Counted from the first letter of the stretch, positions 26,113 to 35,012 are shown. The stretch is 64,000 bases of DNA from CAVZXS01 sp963779325 (GCA_963779325.1 CAVZXS010000019.1:310001-374000), one strand, 5' to 3'. Notes: generated by a model not told the origin, from the sequence alone. A program made the numbers and translations.

Positions 26113-26685
26113 ATGAAGACTTTATTTTATTTATCATTTGTATTGCTAAGTTTATTAACTGCAAAAGGTCAAGATAGCCACACTGCACCTTTAACAACCA
26201 TCGTACAAAAAATTTCAAACAGTTGGCAAGATGTTGACTTAGCTAATAAAACAGATATTAAGCTAGAGTCAATAACTGCCTCATTTACGGCATCAAAAAC
26301 AATTACAAGTGGGGCAGAATTAAAAATTTGGATTTTTAAACTGGGTAAAAAAATCGACAGAACATATCTGAACAAAATTACTATTGAACTACAGAGAGGA
26401 GATGAAAGTAAAAGAGTTAGTAAAGGAAGTGAACAAAATAATGATCTAACAAAGTTTATTAATGCAGCGTTAAATAATTTTAAGGATCTCGAAGACAAAA
26501 AATTATTACCTGAGCTAAATCAAAGAAAAGTTACACTTGAAATCGGTTTGACAGTTACTAATAGTAAAACCGTCAAAGGCGAATATGAGGTTGGTATTTT
26601 TTCTTTGTCAGCAGAAGCAGGGAGAAATGTGGAACAAGGTCATACTTTAACCCTGATATTTAGTAAAAATTTAAAGCAAAAATAA
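26113..26685 (+). CDS. Secreted protein with two tandem trypco2-like domains
   Basis: 190 residues with a signal peptide (LFYLSFVLLSLLTAKGQ). Two halves share one pattern: an amphipathic helix (LTTIVQKISNSWQDVD; LTKFINAALNNFKDLED) followed by beta strands (IKLESITASFTASKTI...ELKIWIFKLG; VTLEIGLTVTNSKTV...EYEVGIFSLSAEAG) ending in KITIELQ or LTLIFSK. This helix plus hairpin plan matches what I know of trypsin-co-occurring domain 2 (trypco2). The domain call is by eye. The preceding gene encodes a metalloprotease, in line with a protease-partner role. Confidence 0.55.
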   Translation: MKTLFYLSFVLLSLLTAKGQDSHTAPLTTIVQKISNSWQDVDLANKTDIKLESITASFTASKTITSGAELKIWIFKLGKKIDRTYLNKITIELQRGDESKRVSKGSEQNNDLTKFINAALNNFKDLEDKKLLPELNQRKVTLEIGLTVTNSKTVKGEYEVGIFSLSAEAGRNVEQGHTLTLIFSKNLKQK

Positions 26686-26783
26686 ACTTACAATCTTCCA
26701 GCGATCACATGATCAAAAAGTTTTTTTAAGGTTTTCCATAAGACTTTTGCAAGGCGCTGTTATATATCACATCAGCGGCATTT

Positions 26784-26980
26784 TTACCTCCCCTCCACAA
26801 CCTTAATTTCCTCTCCCGTTAACCCATACAACGTATACACTTTCGCATTTATCATATCATCGGTATAAGCAATGCGTTGCTCTAATTGCTGATAGCCTCA
26901 AGGTGTTGCTAATAAAACTAGCCCATCATTCCGACATATTTTGCTTTCAAATCATATCTCCATCAAAGGTGAAACCATAG
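26784..26980 (-). pseudogene. Remnants: Eco57I-like methylase tail and copy A of a decayed 3' fragment
   Basis: 26784-26899 read on the minus strand encodes QRIAYTDDMINAKVYTLYG followed by LTGEEIKVVEGR and a stop, the usual C-terminal tail of Eco57I/type IIG restriction-methylases. No upstream methylase body remains. Immediately upstream, 26918-26980 is a degenerate version of the tail fragment repeated at 28276, 29454 and 30463 (W.HL*WRYDLKAKYVGMMG against HRRWKYDWKEEYGEVMG). Confidence 0.6.
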
Positions 26981-27033
26981 CCAGATATATGAGTATATAA
27001 GGATAGTTTTTCCCAGATATTTTACAAATTTTC

Positions 27034-27786
27034 TCATAAGTTGCCTAACTCATCCTTTAATTTTTCCATTTTAGTGTTTAGTGAATCTCTCTGTTCTTGT
27101 AACTCTTTCATCTTTTGTTTCTGGTCCTGACTTTTTACATAGGTATTTATGTATAAAACCAACCAAATAAAACCAAATTGTATCGCGACATTAAGCATAT
27201 AATTAATGTTCCAACTGCTTCCAAGTCTGAGTCTGGGTATAAAATCTAAAAGGTTATAGAATGTAAAGGCTCCTGCAAGTAAATGAAAAGAATAATAAAA
27301 TGACGACCCTAACCGGTCAGATAAATATAAACCTTTCCGGCCTTCGCCAAATAAGTTAAACCAAAAAATAGCAAAAATCCCTAAAATAAATACGCCGGTT
27401 TTCGAAACAAAAAATAGGAAATTATTTCTTAATGGGAATTCGATTTTGTTGGGAATTGAGGCAGGTTTATTAGTATCAGGCTTACTTGAATTTAAAAAAG
27501 ATTTGAGTGAAAAAAAATAATCCCTAACCGATTTTCTATGTATAACATCTTCTCTTAAATTTACCGCATAGCTCTTTGTAATACTATCAGCTGTCGGACT
27601 TTGAATGATTGCATCTATTTTCCTTAGTTGCTCCAACTTCGTATTCATTCTATAGCTGAATGAGAAGCCCATAACATTATCAATTAATATTACAAACAAT
27701 ATTAAAATTATTATTCCTACAGCTCTATGAGAAATTTTTACTTTTTTATCAGTTACAAACTGATAAAATAAAAGAAAAGGGTTCAT
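27034..27786 (-). CDS. Four-helix membrane protein with C-terminal coiled coil
   Basis: 250 residues. Hydrophobic helices near 20-42, 125-145, 165-185 and 195-215, a long soluble loop between the first two, and a C-terminal heptad stretch (QDQKQKMKELQEQRDSLNTKMEKLKDELGN) that should form a coiled coil. No family recognised. It is an isolated AT-rich gene among restriction-modification relics. Confidence 0.65.
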   Translation of the reverse strand: MNPFLLFYQFVTDKKVKISHRAVGIIILILFVILIDNVMGFSFSYRMNTKLEQLRKIDAIIQSPTADSITKSYAVNLREDVIHRKSVRDYFFSLKSFLNSSKPDTNKPASIPNKIEFPLRNNFLFFVSKTGVFILGIFAIFWFNLFGEGRKGLYLSDRLGSSFYYSFHLLAGAFTFYNLLDFIPRLRLGSSWNINYMLNVAIQFGFIWLVLYINTYVKSQDQKQKMKELQEQRDSLNTKMEKLKDELGNL

Positions 27787-28275
27787 GTATGTTATGGTTT
27801 ATTTATCTGATAATCTAACAGTACCTTCTAAAGTCATAAGACGTTTGATTAAGCTAGCTACGGACTATAGGGTTTTGTGGATTTTTACGTGTTGTAATAT
27901 ACAAAGTGTGATGCAATTTCATAGCAACGATTCTTAATTTTATTTGAAAAACTATTGGTTAAACGAGTAGTGCGTTATATGTGAACCTATATTGTTAGAC
28001 TTAGCTTTTGTAAGTAGTTGATCGAAATGAGCTGCGGGGCCTGTATTCTCTTATATTACGATCTTTTTTTACTATCTAAATTCTCTTTATTTTTTTTATA
28101 CAGAATGAAAAGCTTATTTTTTTTCACTGTTTAACCAAGATTTTGAAGAAACAAGAAATAGAGCCGATCACTTAGCAATTTTTATCTTTCTCAATAAAAT
28201 AGTAACGGCCCTTTTTATCCAATGCTTAGATGACTAATATTTTTCATTTATCTTATCATCTGTATAAGCACCAAT
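27787..28275. other. AT-rich intergenic stretch
   Basis: About 490 bases with no convincing ORF. At 28200-28275 the minus strand reads YTDDKINEKY, a second trace of the methylase tail seen at 26784 (YTDDMINAKVY), so the 28276 repeat copy is also followed by a relic of the same tail. Otherwise I see nothing. Confidence 0.45.
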
Positions 28276-28602
28276 CTATCCCATCACTTCCCCATACTCC
28301 TCCTTCCAATCATATTTCCACCTTCGGTGGCCCATAAATAATTGGCGGGGAGCAAAGCCGGTTCTCTCTGCTTGCCATCAAGCGCTTTCATTTTCAGTTG
28401 TACGATTTTTTCGTACAACTGACTTCTTTCGGTCACTACCTTCTTTTTTAAATCACTCCTATATCTTTTGGGGCAATGAGTGGTTTGTTAAAAATCACAT
28501 AGCCGTCATATAAGAAAACGACTGATCTCCAACCTTTTAAATGTAAATTTACTACCCTAAATCTCATGAGTACAACATAATAATATTACATAGTAATGTA
28601 AA
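28276..28602 (-). pseudogene. Copy 1 of the decayed 3' coding fragment
   Basis: About 330 bases nearly matching 30463-30786. Minus-strand reading includes SQLYEKIVQLKMKALDGKQR, a frame break, then HRRWKYDWKEEYGEVMG and stop. The distal end carries TTACATTACTATGTAA, shared with copy 3. The fragment is conserved in frame at its 3' end but has no intact gene. It is probably the tail of a restriction-modification or related protein; identity uncertain. Confidence 0.6.
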
Positions 28603-28724
28603 TGGTTTTATTAATTTTGTCCTGAGTCTACAGTACATGAAGGTCGACTTCAGGTCGTTGGTTTGCAAAAGCAAATCTTAGTGTACATGAGGGTTCATTT
28701 TATTTCGAGAAGACTGACAGAATA
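28603..28724. other. Short gap with no recognised feature
   Basis: Non-coding stretch between repeat copy 1 and the HepT-like gene. It contains AGGTCGACTTCAGGTCG and a GTACATGA motif repeated near 28633 and 28682; significance unknown. Confidence 0.3.
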
Positions 28725-29069
28725 CTAAATACTATCGGGATTAATCCTTTTCAGCAACTGATAATTATAAGGAAGATTTTCTTTTATAGTTCTCCAGAGT
28801 ATTTCATAGTCGATACCAAAATAATGGTGTGTAAGTAAATTTCTGAAATCGGTCATCAATTGCCAATCAATAAGCGGGTTGGCTTTCTTTATTTCATCCG
28901 TAATTAATTTGGAGGCTTCACCTATTATTTCAAAGGCCCTTACCACGGCATATACCCTCATTTTATCGTTAATAAAATTTTCATAAGTTACTTCGGCTGT
29001 GAATTCAAAAATGCTTTCGGCATTTTCAATTACATCGTGTAACAATAATTTCATTTCTCTTTTAGGCAT
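28725..29069 (-). CDS. hepT: HEPN-domain RNase toxin (HepT, DUF86)
   Basis: 114 residues. All-helical HEPN protein with the RNase motif in FRNLLTHHYFGIDYEILW (Arg-x4-His), plus the MRVYAVVRAFEIIGEAS helix characteristic of the DUF86 group. HepT toxins cut RNA and are neutralised by MntA, which adds AMP groups to a Tyr near the active site; here the Tyr is in HYFG. It overlaps the mntA-like gene by 8 bases. Confidence 0.92.
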   Translation of the reverse strand: MPKREMKLLLHDVIENAESIFEFTAEVTYENFINDKMRVYAVVRAFEIIGEASKLITDEIKKANPLIDWQLMTDFRNLLTHHYFGIDYEILWRTIKENLPYNYQLLKRINPDSI

Positions 29070-29358
29070 ATAATAAATCGGGTTCTACGTATTCAAAATA
29101 CTTTGGCTTAATGGCGCCCCTGCTTACCACCTGCACTTCCGTACCCGGAAAAACATTTTCCAGTGTATGGTAAATTTTACTGTAATTACCAAAGTCGGGT
29201 GTAGCCATTTTTACCATAATATCAATATCGCTTTCTATTGTTTGTTCATCACGGGCATAGCTGCCAAACAGGGCCAGTTCGGTAAGGTTATATTTTTGCT
29301 GCAACTGGGGTTTTATTTCCCTTAGTTTTTGTAATATGATTTCCTTGGTCAGGTACAT
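29062..29358 (-). CDS. mntA: MNT-domain nucleotidyltransferase antitoxin (MntA)
   Basis: About 98 residues from the ATG at 29358; the longer upstream reading is Cys/Phe-rich and unlikely. The minimal nucleotidyltransferase signature GSYARDEQTIESDIDI (GS-x10-DxD) is intact. In HepT/MntA modules this enzyme AMPylates the toxin. Gene order and overlap with hepT are standard. The pair is bordered by repeat copies 1 and 2, suggesting that it moved in as a cassette. Confidence 0.9.
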   Translation of the reverse strand: MYLTKEIILQKLREIKPQLQQKYNLTELALFGSYARDEQTIESDIDIMVKMATPDFGNYSKIYHTLENVFPGTEVQVVSRGAIKPKYFEYVEPDLLYA

Positions 29359-29453
29359 AACACGTGTTTCAACAAAAATAATATAATAAAATAACTTCTT
29401 ACAGCACCTCTTCCACAACTGTTCAATGCAATTGATCCTACTCTTTCACATTC

Positions 29454-29545
29454 CTATCCCATCACCTCCCCGTACTCCTCCTTCCAATCATATTTCCATC
29501 TGCGGTGGCTCCATAAAGTAATTGGAGGGTAAAACGATTTTCTAT
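29454..29545 (-). pseudogene. Copy 2 (short) of the decayed 3' coding fragment
   Basis: About 90 bases, again encoding HRRWKYDWKEEYGEVMG plus stop on the minus strand. Homology to copy 3 continues up to the stop codon of the Bro-N gene at 29542 and then ends abruptly, so that gene joins the repeat at its 3' end. Confidence 0.6.
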
Positions 29546-30366
29546 TTCAACTTTTTATTTTCTTTTTTAGGGGGTAAAAAATTTTCGCCGGTTACTACAC
29601 TTTTACCTGTTTTGGCTTCCAATTCTTTTCTTGCATTTTTAGCAACGGTGCCGCCTTTTTTACCGGCAACAGCATTTTGTTGTAAGCCTTTAGCTTTTTC
29701 AGTTTCTGCTATTTGGCGGGTACTTAATTCTGCAAGAGCTGTAAAAATAAGTTCGGCTTCACTCATATGGTCGCGTAGGTTCTGCGATTTTAAACCTTTT
29801 AAATCTTTATGATTTTTAACTGTAAGACCTGTCCATTCCTGGTGAATGATGTTGGTAAGTAATGCGAATTCATCTCCTTTCTTCACCTCATTATTTTTCC
29901 AATAGTCGGTTAATTTATTTCGGGTTTCCTGGCCCGTCATTCGTTGTTGTATCCACTTCTCACTGCGTCCCAACTTTTGCCAGTTTTCTCTTGCTCTGTC
30001 CAAACTTTGTTCAGGGTCGGCTATTTCCTGAATACGTTCATAACCTACTTTGGCCAACCATTGCTTAAATGGTTCAGCTTTGGGTGATGGGATAGATTGG
30101 ATAAGGCGGAGCAACTGCTCGGTATCGGCTACATCGGTTTTATAAAACTTGCCGTCTGCCGATTGCATTTTCAGTTGACTACAATTTGTAGCCAACTGAC
30201 TGCCCTCTGCTTTAAGTCTTGTTTTTAATACACTCCAATACTTTCTTGCATTAGGGCTTTCAGTAAGTATTTCAACTACATCAACTATACTGAAATACCA
30301 TTTTTCCTCATGGTCATTCCATTGGGAACGTACTTTTTTCTCCCCAAATAATTTTACACTACTCAT
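29542..30366 (-). CDS. Bro-N / DinD-like protein
   Basis: About 274 residues from the ATG at 30366. The N-terminal Bro-N domain (VRSQWNDHEEKWYFSIVDVVEILTES...ARKYWSVLKTRLK) is a phage-antirepressor-type DNA-binding domain. The middle (SIPSPKAEPFKQWLAKVGYERIQEIADPEQSLDRARE) and the following region match the DinD type. The C-terminus is Lys/Gly-rich (GKKGGTVAKNARKELEAKTG). Proteins of this type are often embedded in restriction-modification loci, in line with the relics around it. Role likely regulatory; unproven. Confidence 0.85.
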   Translation of the reverse strand: MSSVKLFGEKKVRSQWNDHEEKWYFSIVDVVEILTESPNARKYWSVLKTRLKAEGSQLATNCSQLKMQSADGKFYKTDVADTEQLLRLIQSIPSPKAEPFKQWLAKVGYERIQEIADPEQSLDRARENWQKLGRSEKWIQQRMTGQETRNKLTDYWKNNEVKKGDEFALLTNIIHQEWTGLTVKNHKDLKGLKSQNLRDHMSEAELIFTALAELSTRQIAETEKAKGLQQNAVAGKKGGTVAKNARKELEAKTGKSVVTGENFLPPKKENKKLK

Positions 30367-30462
30367 TGTTTGATTCAATTATGAACGAGAAATTACGAAT
30401 TGAATTTGGATTTCACTATCTTAAAAAATTATACAAGTTATCCTCAAAATTTCTTCACATTC

Positions 30463-30786
30463 CTACCCCATCACCTCCCCATACTCTTCCTTCCAGTCAT
30501 ATTTCCATCTTCGGTGACTCCATAGGTAATTGGCGGGGTAAAACGGTTTCTTTCTGCTTACCATCAAAAGGCTCAAAATTCAGCTGTACGATTTTTTTGT
30601 ACAACTGCCTTCCTTCGGCCGCAGGCTTCTTTTTTTAATCACTCCTATATCTTACGGGGAATGTGCTTTTCTTTAAAAATCACATAGCCGTCACATAAGA
30701 GAACGATTGGCCTTCAACATTTTAAATACAAATTTTCTACCCTAACTCTCATGAGCGCAACATAATAATATTACATAGTAATGTAA
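30463..30786 (-). pseudogene. Copy 3 of the decayed 3' coding fragment
   Basis: About 325 bases, closely similar to copy 1 over the full length. Minus-strand reading has VQLNFEPFDGKQKE, a one-base frame break relative to copy 1, then YPANYLWSHRRWKYDWKEEY and GEVMG stop. The shared ATTACATAGTAATGTAA end (30770-30786) marks the repeat boundary. No complete gene is present. Confidence 0.62.
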
Positions 30787-30791
30787 CAGCA

Positions 30792-31238
30792 CTAATCACC
30801 CTCCTTGTCCTTACTAAAAATATCGGTAAAGAAATTACCTTTTTCCAATTCTTCCATATCGCTTATTTCCAGTTCCAGCGCTTTGGTGCTTTGCGATATT
30901 TCAATTAAGGAAATGATAAGCGAAGCAAGTAGACTGATAAGGCTAAGTGCAAAAACAAATTTTACAACAACCGTCCATTGCATATACACGCCGTACATGG
31001 TAACCACACAACATAAAAAACTGAACACACCCATCGCCTGCATCTGTCGCACCAGATTAATCCGTACTCTTAATATGCGTATTTGTTTTAAGAGCAGGTG
31101 ATTCTTCTCGCCCCGAATATATTCGTCATGTAATTTCCTGATCAGATTAGCCAATGCCAGGTAGCGATTGGTGTAAGCCAACAATAACAAACTGATAGCC
31201 GGGAACAATAGCGCCGGGGTATTAAACGTAATTTCCAT
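30792..31238 (-). CDS. DUF2721 membrane protein
   Basis: About 148 residues from ATG 31238 (MEITFNTPALLFPAISLLLLAY). Three membrane helices, with a charged loop (RNLIRKLHDEYI-like, LLLKQIRILRVRINLVRQMQ) between the first and second: this arrangement is the DUF2721 hallmark. Function unknown for the family. It marks the right edge of the accessory region. Confidence 0.8.
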   Translation of the reverse strand: MEITFNTPALLFPAISLLLLAYTNRYLALANLIRKLHDEYIRGEKNHLLLKQIRILRVRINLVRQMQAMGVFSFLCCVVTMYGVYMQWTVVVKFVFALSLISLLASLIISLIEISQSTKALELEISDMEELEKGNFFTDIFSKDKEGD

Positions 31239-31464
31239 AATACAAAGGCGGTATGTATAAAACGCCTGCACAAAGATGCAACGGCTTTTCTAAAACTACG
31301 AAAACTATTTGCCCTGCTGACGCTGCGGTCTGAACCGGGCAAGAAAACGGTAAAGAAAAAACCTCAATAACCGTACACAAAAAGAAAAAATTAAAAAGCA
31401 GAAGAATCAATACTTTTAAGACTGTAAATTCGGATACTTTCAAAAGAAGTAAACAAGAATAACG

Positions 31465-31872
31465 ATGTACGAAGATTCACAAATAGTATTTTTTGACGGG
31501 GTTTGCAATCTTTGCGAAGGAACGGTTCAATTTTTACTAAAAAGAAATAAAAAGAAAAATCTTTTGTTTGCCTCCTTGCAAAGCAAGAGCGGACAGGAAA
31601 TGCTTACTCATTTTAACCTGCCGCTCAATAATTTCAACTCCTTTGTATTTATTGAGAACGGGAAAATGTATCAACGCAGTACAGGTGCATTGCGTGTAAC
31701 AAAATACCTGGGTGGTTTATGGCCCCTGCTGTATTATATATTTATTAGTGTACCCCCTTTTATCCGCAATGCAGTGTATGATTTGGTGGCACGCAACCGC
31801 TACAAATGGTACGGACAAAAAAATGAATGTTGGCTGCCTGCCCCTGAATTAAGAAAAAGGTTTCTTGATTAA
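31465..31872 (+). CDS. DCC-family thiol-disulfide oxidoreductase-like protein (DUF393)
   Basis: 135 residues. The family signature FFDGVCNLCEG near residues 10-19 gives the D-x-x-C-x-x-C motif; ending with RNRYKWYG is also typical. Proteins of this family are predicted thioredoxin-fold redox proteins, often near membrane proteins; function unproven. Stand-alone gene. Confidence 0.88.
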   Translation: MYEDSQIVFFDGVCNLCEGTVQFLLKRNKKKNLLFASLQSKSGQEMLTHFNLPLNNFNSFVFIENGKMYQRSTGALRVTKYLGGLWPLLYYIFISVPPFIRNAVYDLVARNRYKWYGQKNECWLPAPELRKRFLD

Positions 31873-32004
31873 TGTCAAATACAGAAATAAGTTCACTAAA
31901 TAAGCTATCGCAAGAATGATCTGTGATAATGCCGAAACCGTTCATATATTTCACTTGTTCAGTTTATCGGTAAATACTATATTAGATATCTAAACTTTAA
32001 AATC

Positions 32005-32580
32005 ATGAAACAAATTATCTTATGCATTTGCGCCGTTATTATAACAGGTGCATTGCACAATGCCTGCGCACAAGACGCCGATCCTATGAAAGCTTGGCAA
32101 AACTTCATGACACCCGGTGAGCATCATAAAAAGCTTGCTAAAGAAGCAGGCACCTGGGAGGCGGAAGTTTCTCAATGGATGGATCCATCGGCCCCGCCAA
32201 CCAAATCCAAAGCGACTAATGTGGTTACCATGACGATGAATGGATTGTATCAGATTGGAAATTTCAGCAGCACCATGATGGGTATGCCAATGCAGGGTAT
32301 GAGTACGGTGGGCTACGACAATGCTAAAAAAATGTATGTGATGAGCTGGATAGATAATTTAGGTTCGGGTATAGTAAGAATGAGCGGAACGTATGATGAA
32401 GCTACGAAGACACTAAATTTAAAAGGTACACAAACCGACCCGATGACCGGCGGTGAAAGCGCTATAAGAGAAGAAATAAAATATATTGACAACGACTCTT
32501 ATACCATGACAATGTACGGTGCCGGTATGGATGGTAAAGAAATGAAGTTTATGGAGGGAACCTTTAAAAGAAAGAAATAA
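32005..32580 (+). CDS. DUF1579 secreted protein
   Basis: 191 residues with a signal peptide (IILCICAVIITGALHNACA). The DUF1579 domain is seen in GEHHKKLAKEAGTWEAEVSQWMDPSAPP, GMPMQGMSTVGYDNAKKMYVMSWIDNLGSG and the terminal MEGTFKRKK. Beta-barrel-like fold, function unknown. It is followed after 27 bases by a paralog with clear identity, so the two arose by tandem duplication. Confidence 0.85.
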   Translation: MKQIILCICAVIITGALHNACAQDADPMKAWQNFMTPGEHHKKLAKEAGTWEAEVSQWMDPSAPPTKSKATNVVTMTMNGLYQIGNFSSTMMGMPMQGMSTVGYDNAKKMYVMSWIDNLGSGIVRMSGTYDEATKTLNLKGTQTDPMTGGESAIREEIKYIDNDSYTMTMYGAGMDGKEMKFMEGTFKRKK

Positions 32581-32607
32581 TATTTTACAACTGTTAAACT
32601 TATTATC

Positions 32608-33279
32608 ATGAAAAAAATAATCATTACTATCTGCAGTACCGCTTTCCTGTTTTTTGCCTGCACTAACAGTAAGACCGGTGACGAGACAAAAACGGAAGAG
32701 AAAACATCTGCGGAAATAACAGCAGCTTCTGCGACAGGCGATGTAAAAAAGGAAATGCCTCCCGCTCCCGACTCGGCTACTATGATGAAAAACTGGCAGG
32801 CCTACATGACACCGGGCGATGTACATAAAATGCTTGCAAAAGGAAATGGTAACTGGAACAGCGACATTACCATGTGGATGCAACCCGGTGCACCCGAACA
32901 AAAAAATAAAGGCACCATGGTAAATAAAATGATTATGAACGGGCTTTACCAGCAAAGCACTTTTGCCGGCAATATGATGGGCATGCCTTTTAGTGGTATG
33001 AGTACAACCGCTTACGATGTACACCGTAAAGAATTTGTTAGCACCTGGATTGATAATATGGGTAGCGGCATTATGGTATTAAAAGGCCCGTGGGATGAAG
33101 CGACCAAAACCATGAACCTGAAAGGAAAAATGACTGATCCCGGCACTACCGCCGAAGTAGATGTAAGGGAAACCGTGAAAATTATTGACGACAATACACA
33201 AGAAATGGAAATGTTTATAATGATGCCGGATGGTAAGGAATTTAAAACGATGAATATAAAATATGCCCGAAAAAAATAA
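32608..33279 (+). CDS. DUF1579 lipoprotein
   Basis: 223 residues. A lipobox (FLFFAC) gives a lipidated N-terminus, followed by a Lys/Glu/Thr-rich linker and a DUF1579 domain parallel to that of the upstream gene (MKNWQAYMTPGDVHKMLAKGNGNW, GMPFSGMSTTAYD, STWIDNMGSG). The differing anchor (lipid against free secretion) is the main divergence between the paralogs. Terminator follows. Confidence 0.87.
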   Translation: MKKIIITICSTAFLFFACTNSKTGDETKTEEKTSAEITAASATGDVKKEMPPAPDSATMMKNWQAYMTPGDVHKMLAKGNGNWNSDITMWMQPGAPEQKNKGTMVNKMIMNGLYQQSTFAGNMMGMPFSGMSTTAYDVHRKEFVSTWIDNMGSGIMVLKGPWDEATKTMNLKGKMTDPGTTAEVDVRETVKIIDDNTQEMEMFIMMPDGKEFKTMNIKYARKK

Positions 33280-33298
33280 ATGCTGCCGTTTATTTAAT

Positions 33299-33330
33299 AA
33301 AAAACCCTGAAATTTATTTCAGGGTTTTTT
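33299..33330. terminator. Bidirectional intrinsic terminator
   Basis: AAAAACCCTGAAA and TTTCAGGGTTTTT form a stem with a TTTA loop and a T-run on both strands, between the converging DUF1579 lipoprotein gene and the TolB-like gene, whose stop codon lies inside the hairpin. Confidence 0.82.
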
Positions 33331-34331
33331 TATCCGCACAAATACCGGCGCCTGTTCTGTTTTATCGCTGTCCGTTAATTGTATCTCTTTTTTTGTTTTA
33401 TAATCCATCAGCCAGATATCAAATTGTTTTCCTTCGTGGGTGCTTTTATCCATTACCATCCATTTACCATCGGGGCTCCAACTATGATAGCCACTGCTGA
33501 GGTTGCCGTTAGTTAATTGAGTGGTAGTTACCGATTGAAATCCTTTCTTGAGATCAGGGCTGACTAAAAAAATTTGTGTTTGCCCATTTTGCTTTGACAA
33601 ATAACTAATAAAACCATGTTTGCTATTCCATTGTGGCGGCCCGGCATGATATTCAAACCATTTAGTGCCGGTGTCTGTTTTTGGAAAATGAGTTATCTGA
33701 TATTTGATTGGATTTGGAAGAATTGTATCAACCCCTTTTTTCAGGTAACCAATATTCCAGATTTCTGCCGGCACTGTTTGCCGTTGATTTTTGTCGGGCC
33801 TGTATCTGACTAAAATATTACTTCCTGCAAATATTGGGTCTACTTTGTAAGATATAGTATCGTAGGTTATTTGCTTATAGTTTCCTGTTTTAATATCAAC
33901 TAAAAATAGTTGCCGCCTTATGGTGTTGCCTATTCTGCCGGTTACAATCATTTGCTTACCATTCTTGCGGTTGCTCATCCAGCTATCTTCCAATTGCAAA
34001 GCGCTAATCTTACGAACATTATTTCCTTCGGCATCCATTTGGTATAAAAAATAACACCGGTGGCAGGTATCCCTGTCACTGATGAAAAATATTTTGTCCT
34101 CATACGCGTAATACACCCATTCTACACCGGGTGTATTGGTAATATTTTTCTGACCGCTGCCATCCATATTCATTATATAAATATCATAATTGTCTTTGGC
34201 GGTATCTTCAAAAACATTATAAGCAATTTTATATGCAGGCTTTTGTGCCGCGGCAAACTGTTGCGTTAAGAACAGCAAGCAAAAAAGGAAAGTACAAAAA
34301 TAGGGATTTTCAATGTGTTACGGCAAAGCAT
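33319..34331 (-). pseudogene. TolB-like beta-propeller protein with frameshifted signal peptide
   Basis: The 319-residue open part shows WD40/PD40-type repeats (YDIYIMNMDGSGQKNITNTPG, WSPDGKWMVMDKSTHEG, FDIWLMDYKTKKEIQLTDSD) as in TolB-like periplasmic propellers. It lacks a proper ATG: the reading begins inside a signal peptide at a TTG (34278). An ATG at 34331 starts MLCRNTLKIPIFVLSF in another frame. One extra base in the A6 run at 34281-34286 would join them into a perfect signal peptide. Either a real frameshift or an indel error. Confidence 0.75.
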
Positions 34332-34371
34332 AACAGAAGTATTGAATTTGAATAAATAATAATTTTACAGT

Positions 34372-35001
34372 TTAAAACAATTTATAAATCTCCATAATCT
34401 CCGCCAATATTTTAGGAAAATCAATTTTTAAATCAATCAATTTACCTGTATGAATATCAAACACCCAGCCATGCACCAGCAATCCTCGTTCTTTATGGGC
34501 CTCCTGCACCGCGGCGGTTTTAATAAGATTTACACATTGTTCCTGTACGTTTAATTCAATTAAACGATTGTATTTTTTTTGTTCATCATTAATTGCATTC
34601 AATTCATTTTTATGCAGGCGGTACACATCCCGAATATTCCGCAGCCAGGGATTTAAAATACCTAAATCTTTAGATTGCATGGCGGCTTTAACGCCGCCGC
34701 ACTCATAATGCCCGCATACTACTACATGTTTTACTTTTAAATGCCGCACGGCATAATTCAATACCGACATTACATTTAAGTCGATACTGATAACCATGTT
34801 GGCTATGTTGCGATGAATAAAAACTTCTCCGGGTTGCGCACCCATCAGGTCCTCGGCCGTTACACGACTGTCGGAACAGCCAATGTATAATACTTCAGGG
34901 TTTTGTCCTTTTGATAAATTAGTAAAATAATCAGGGCTCTTTTCTAATTTTTCAGCCACCCATTTTTCGTTATTGGCAAATATTTCCGTGAAGTTTATCA
35001 T
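34372..35001 (-). CDS. Beta-class carbonic anhydrase
   Basis: 209 residues. It catalyses reversible hydration of CO2. Zinc ligands are in YIGCSDSRV (Cys plus the Asp/Arg dyad) and CGHYECGG (His and Cys), with the HRNIANMV loop in between. The beta fold is complete. It starts 11 bases after the stop of the bestrophin gene on the same strand, suggesting coupled bicarbonate handling. Confidence 0.94.
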   Translation of the reverse strand: MINFTEIFANNEKWVAEKLEKSPDYFTNLSKGQNPEVLYIGCSDSRVTAEDLMGAQPGEVFIHRNIANMVISIDLNVMSVLNYAVRHLKVKHVVVCGHYECGGVKAAMQSKDLGILNPWLRNIRDVYRLHKNELNAINDEQKKYNRLIELNVQEQCVNLIKTAAVQEAHKERGLLVHGWVFDIHTGKLIDLKIDFPKILAEIMEIYKLF

Positions 35002-35012
35002 CTGTTTTTTCT

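Noticed and set aside
28633..28700. Possible small mobile element with GTACATGA ends
   Set aside because: Only a short imperfect duplication; no inverted ends or coding part.
32419..33024. 201-residue minus-strand ORF over the DUF1579 pair
   Set aside because: Overlaps two recognisable plus-strand genes; His/Cys/Phe-rich composition is typical of antisense frames.
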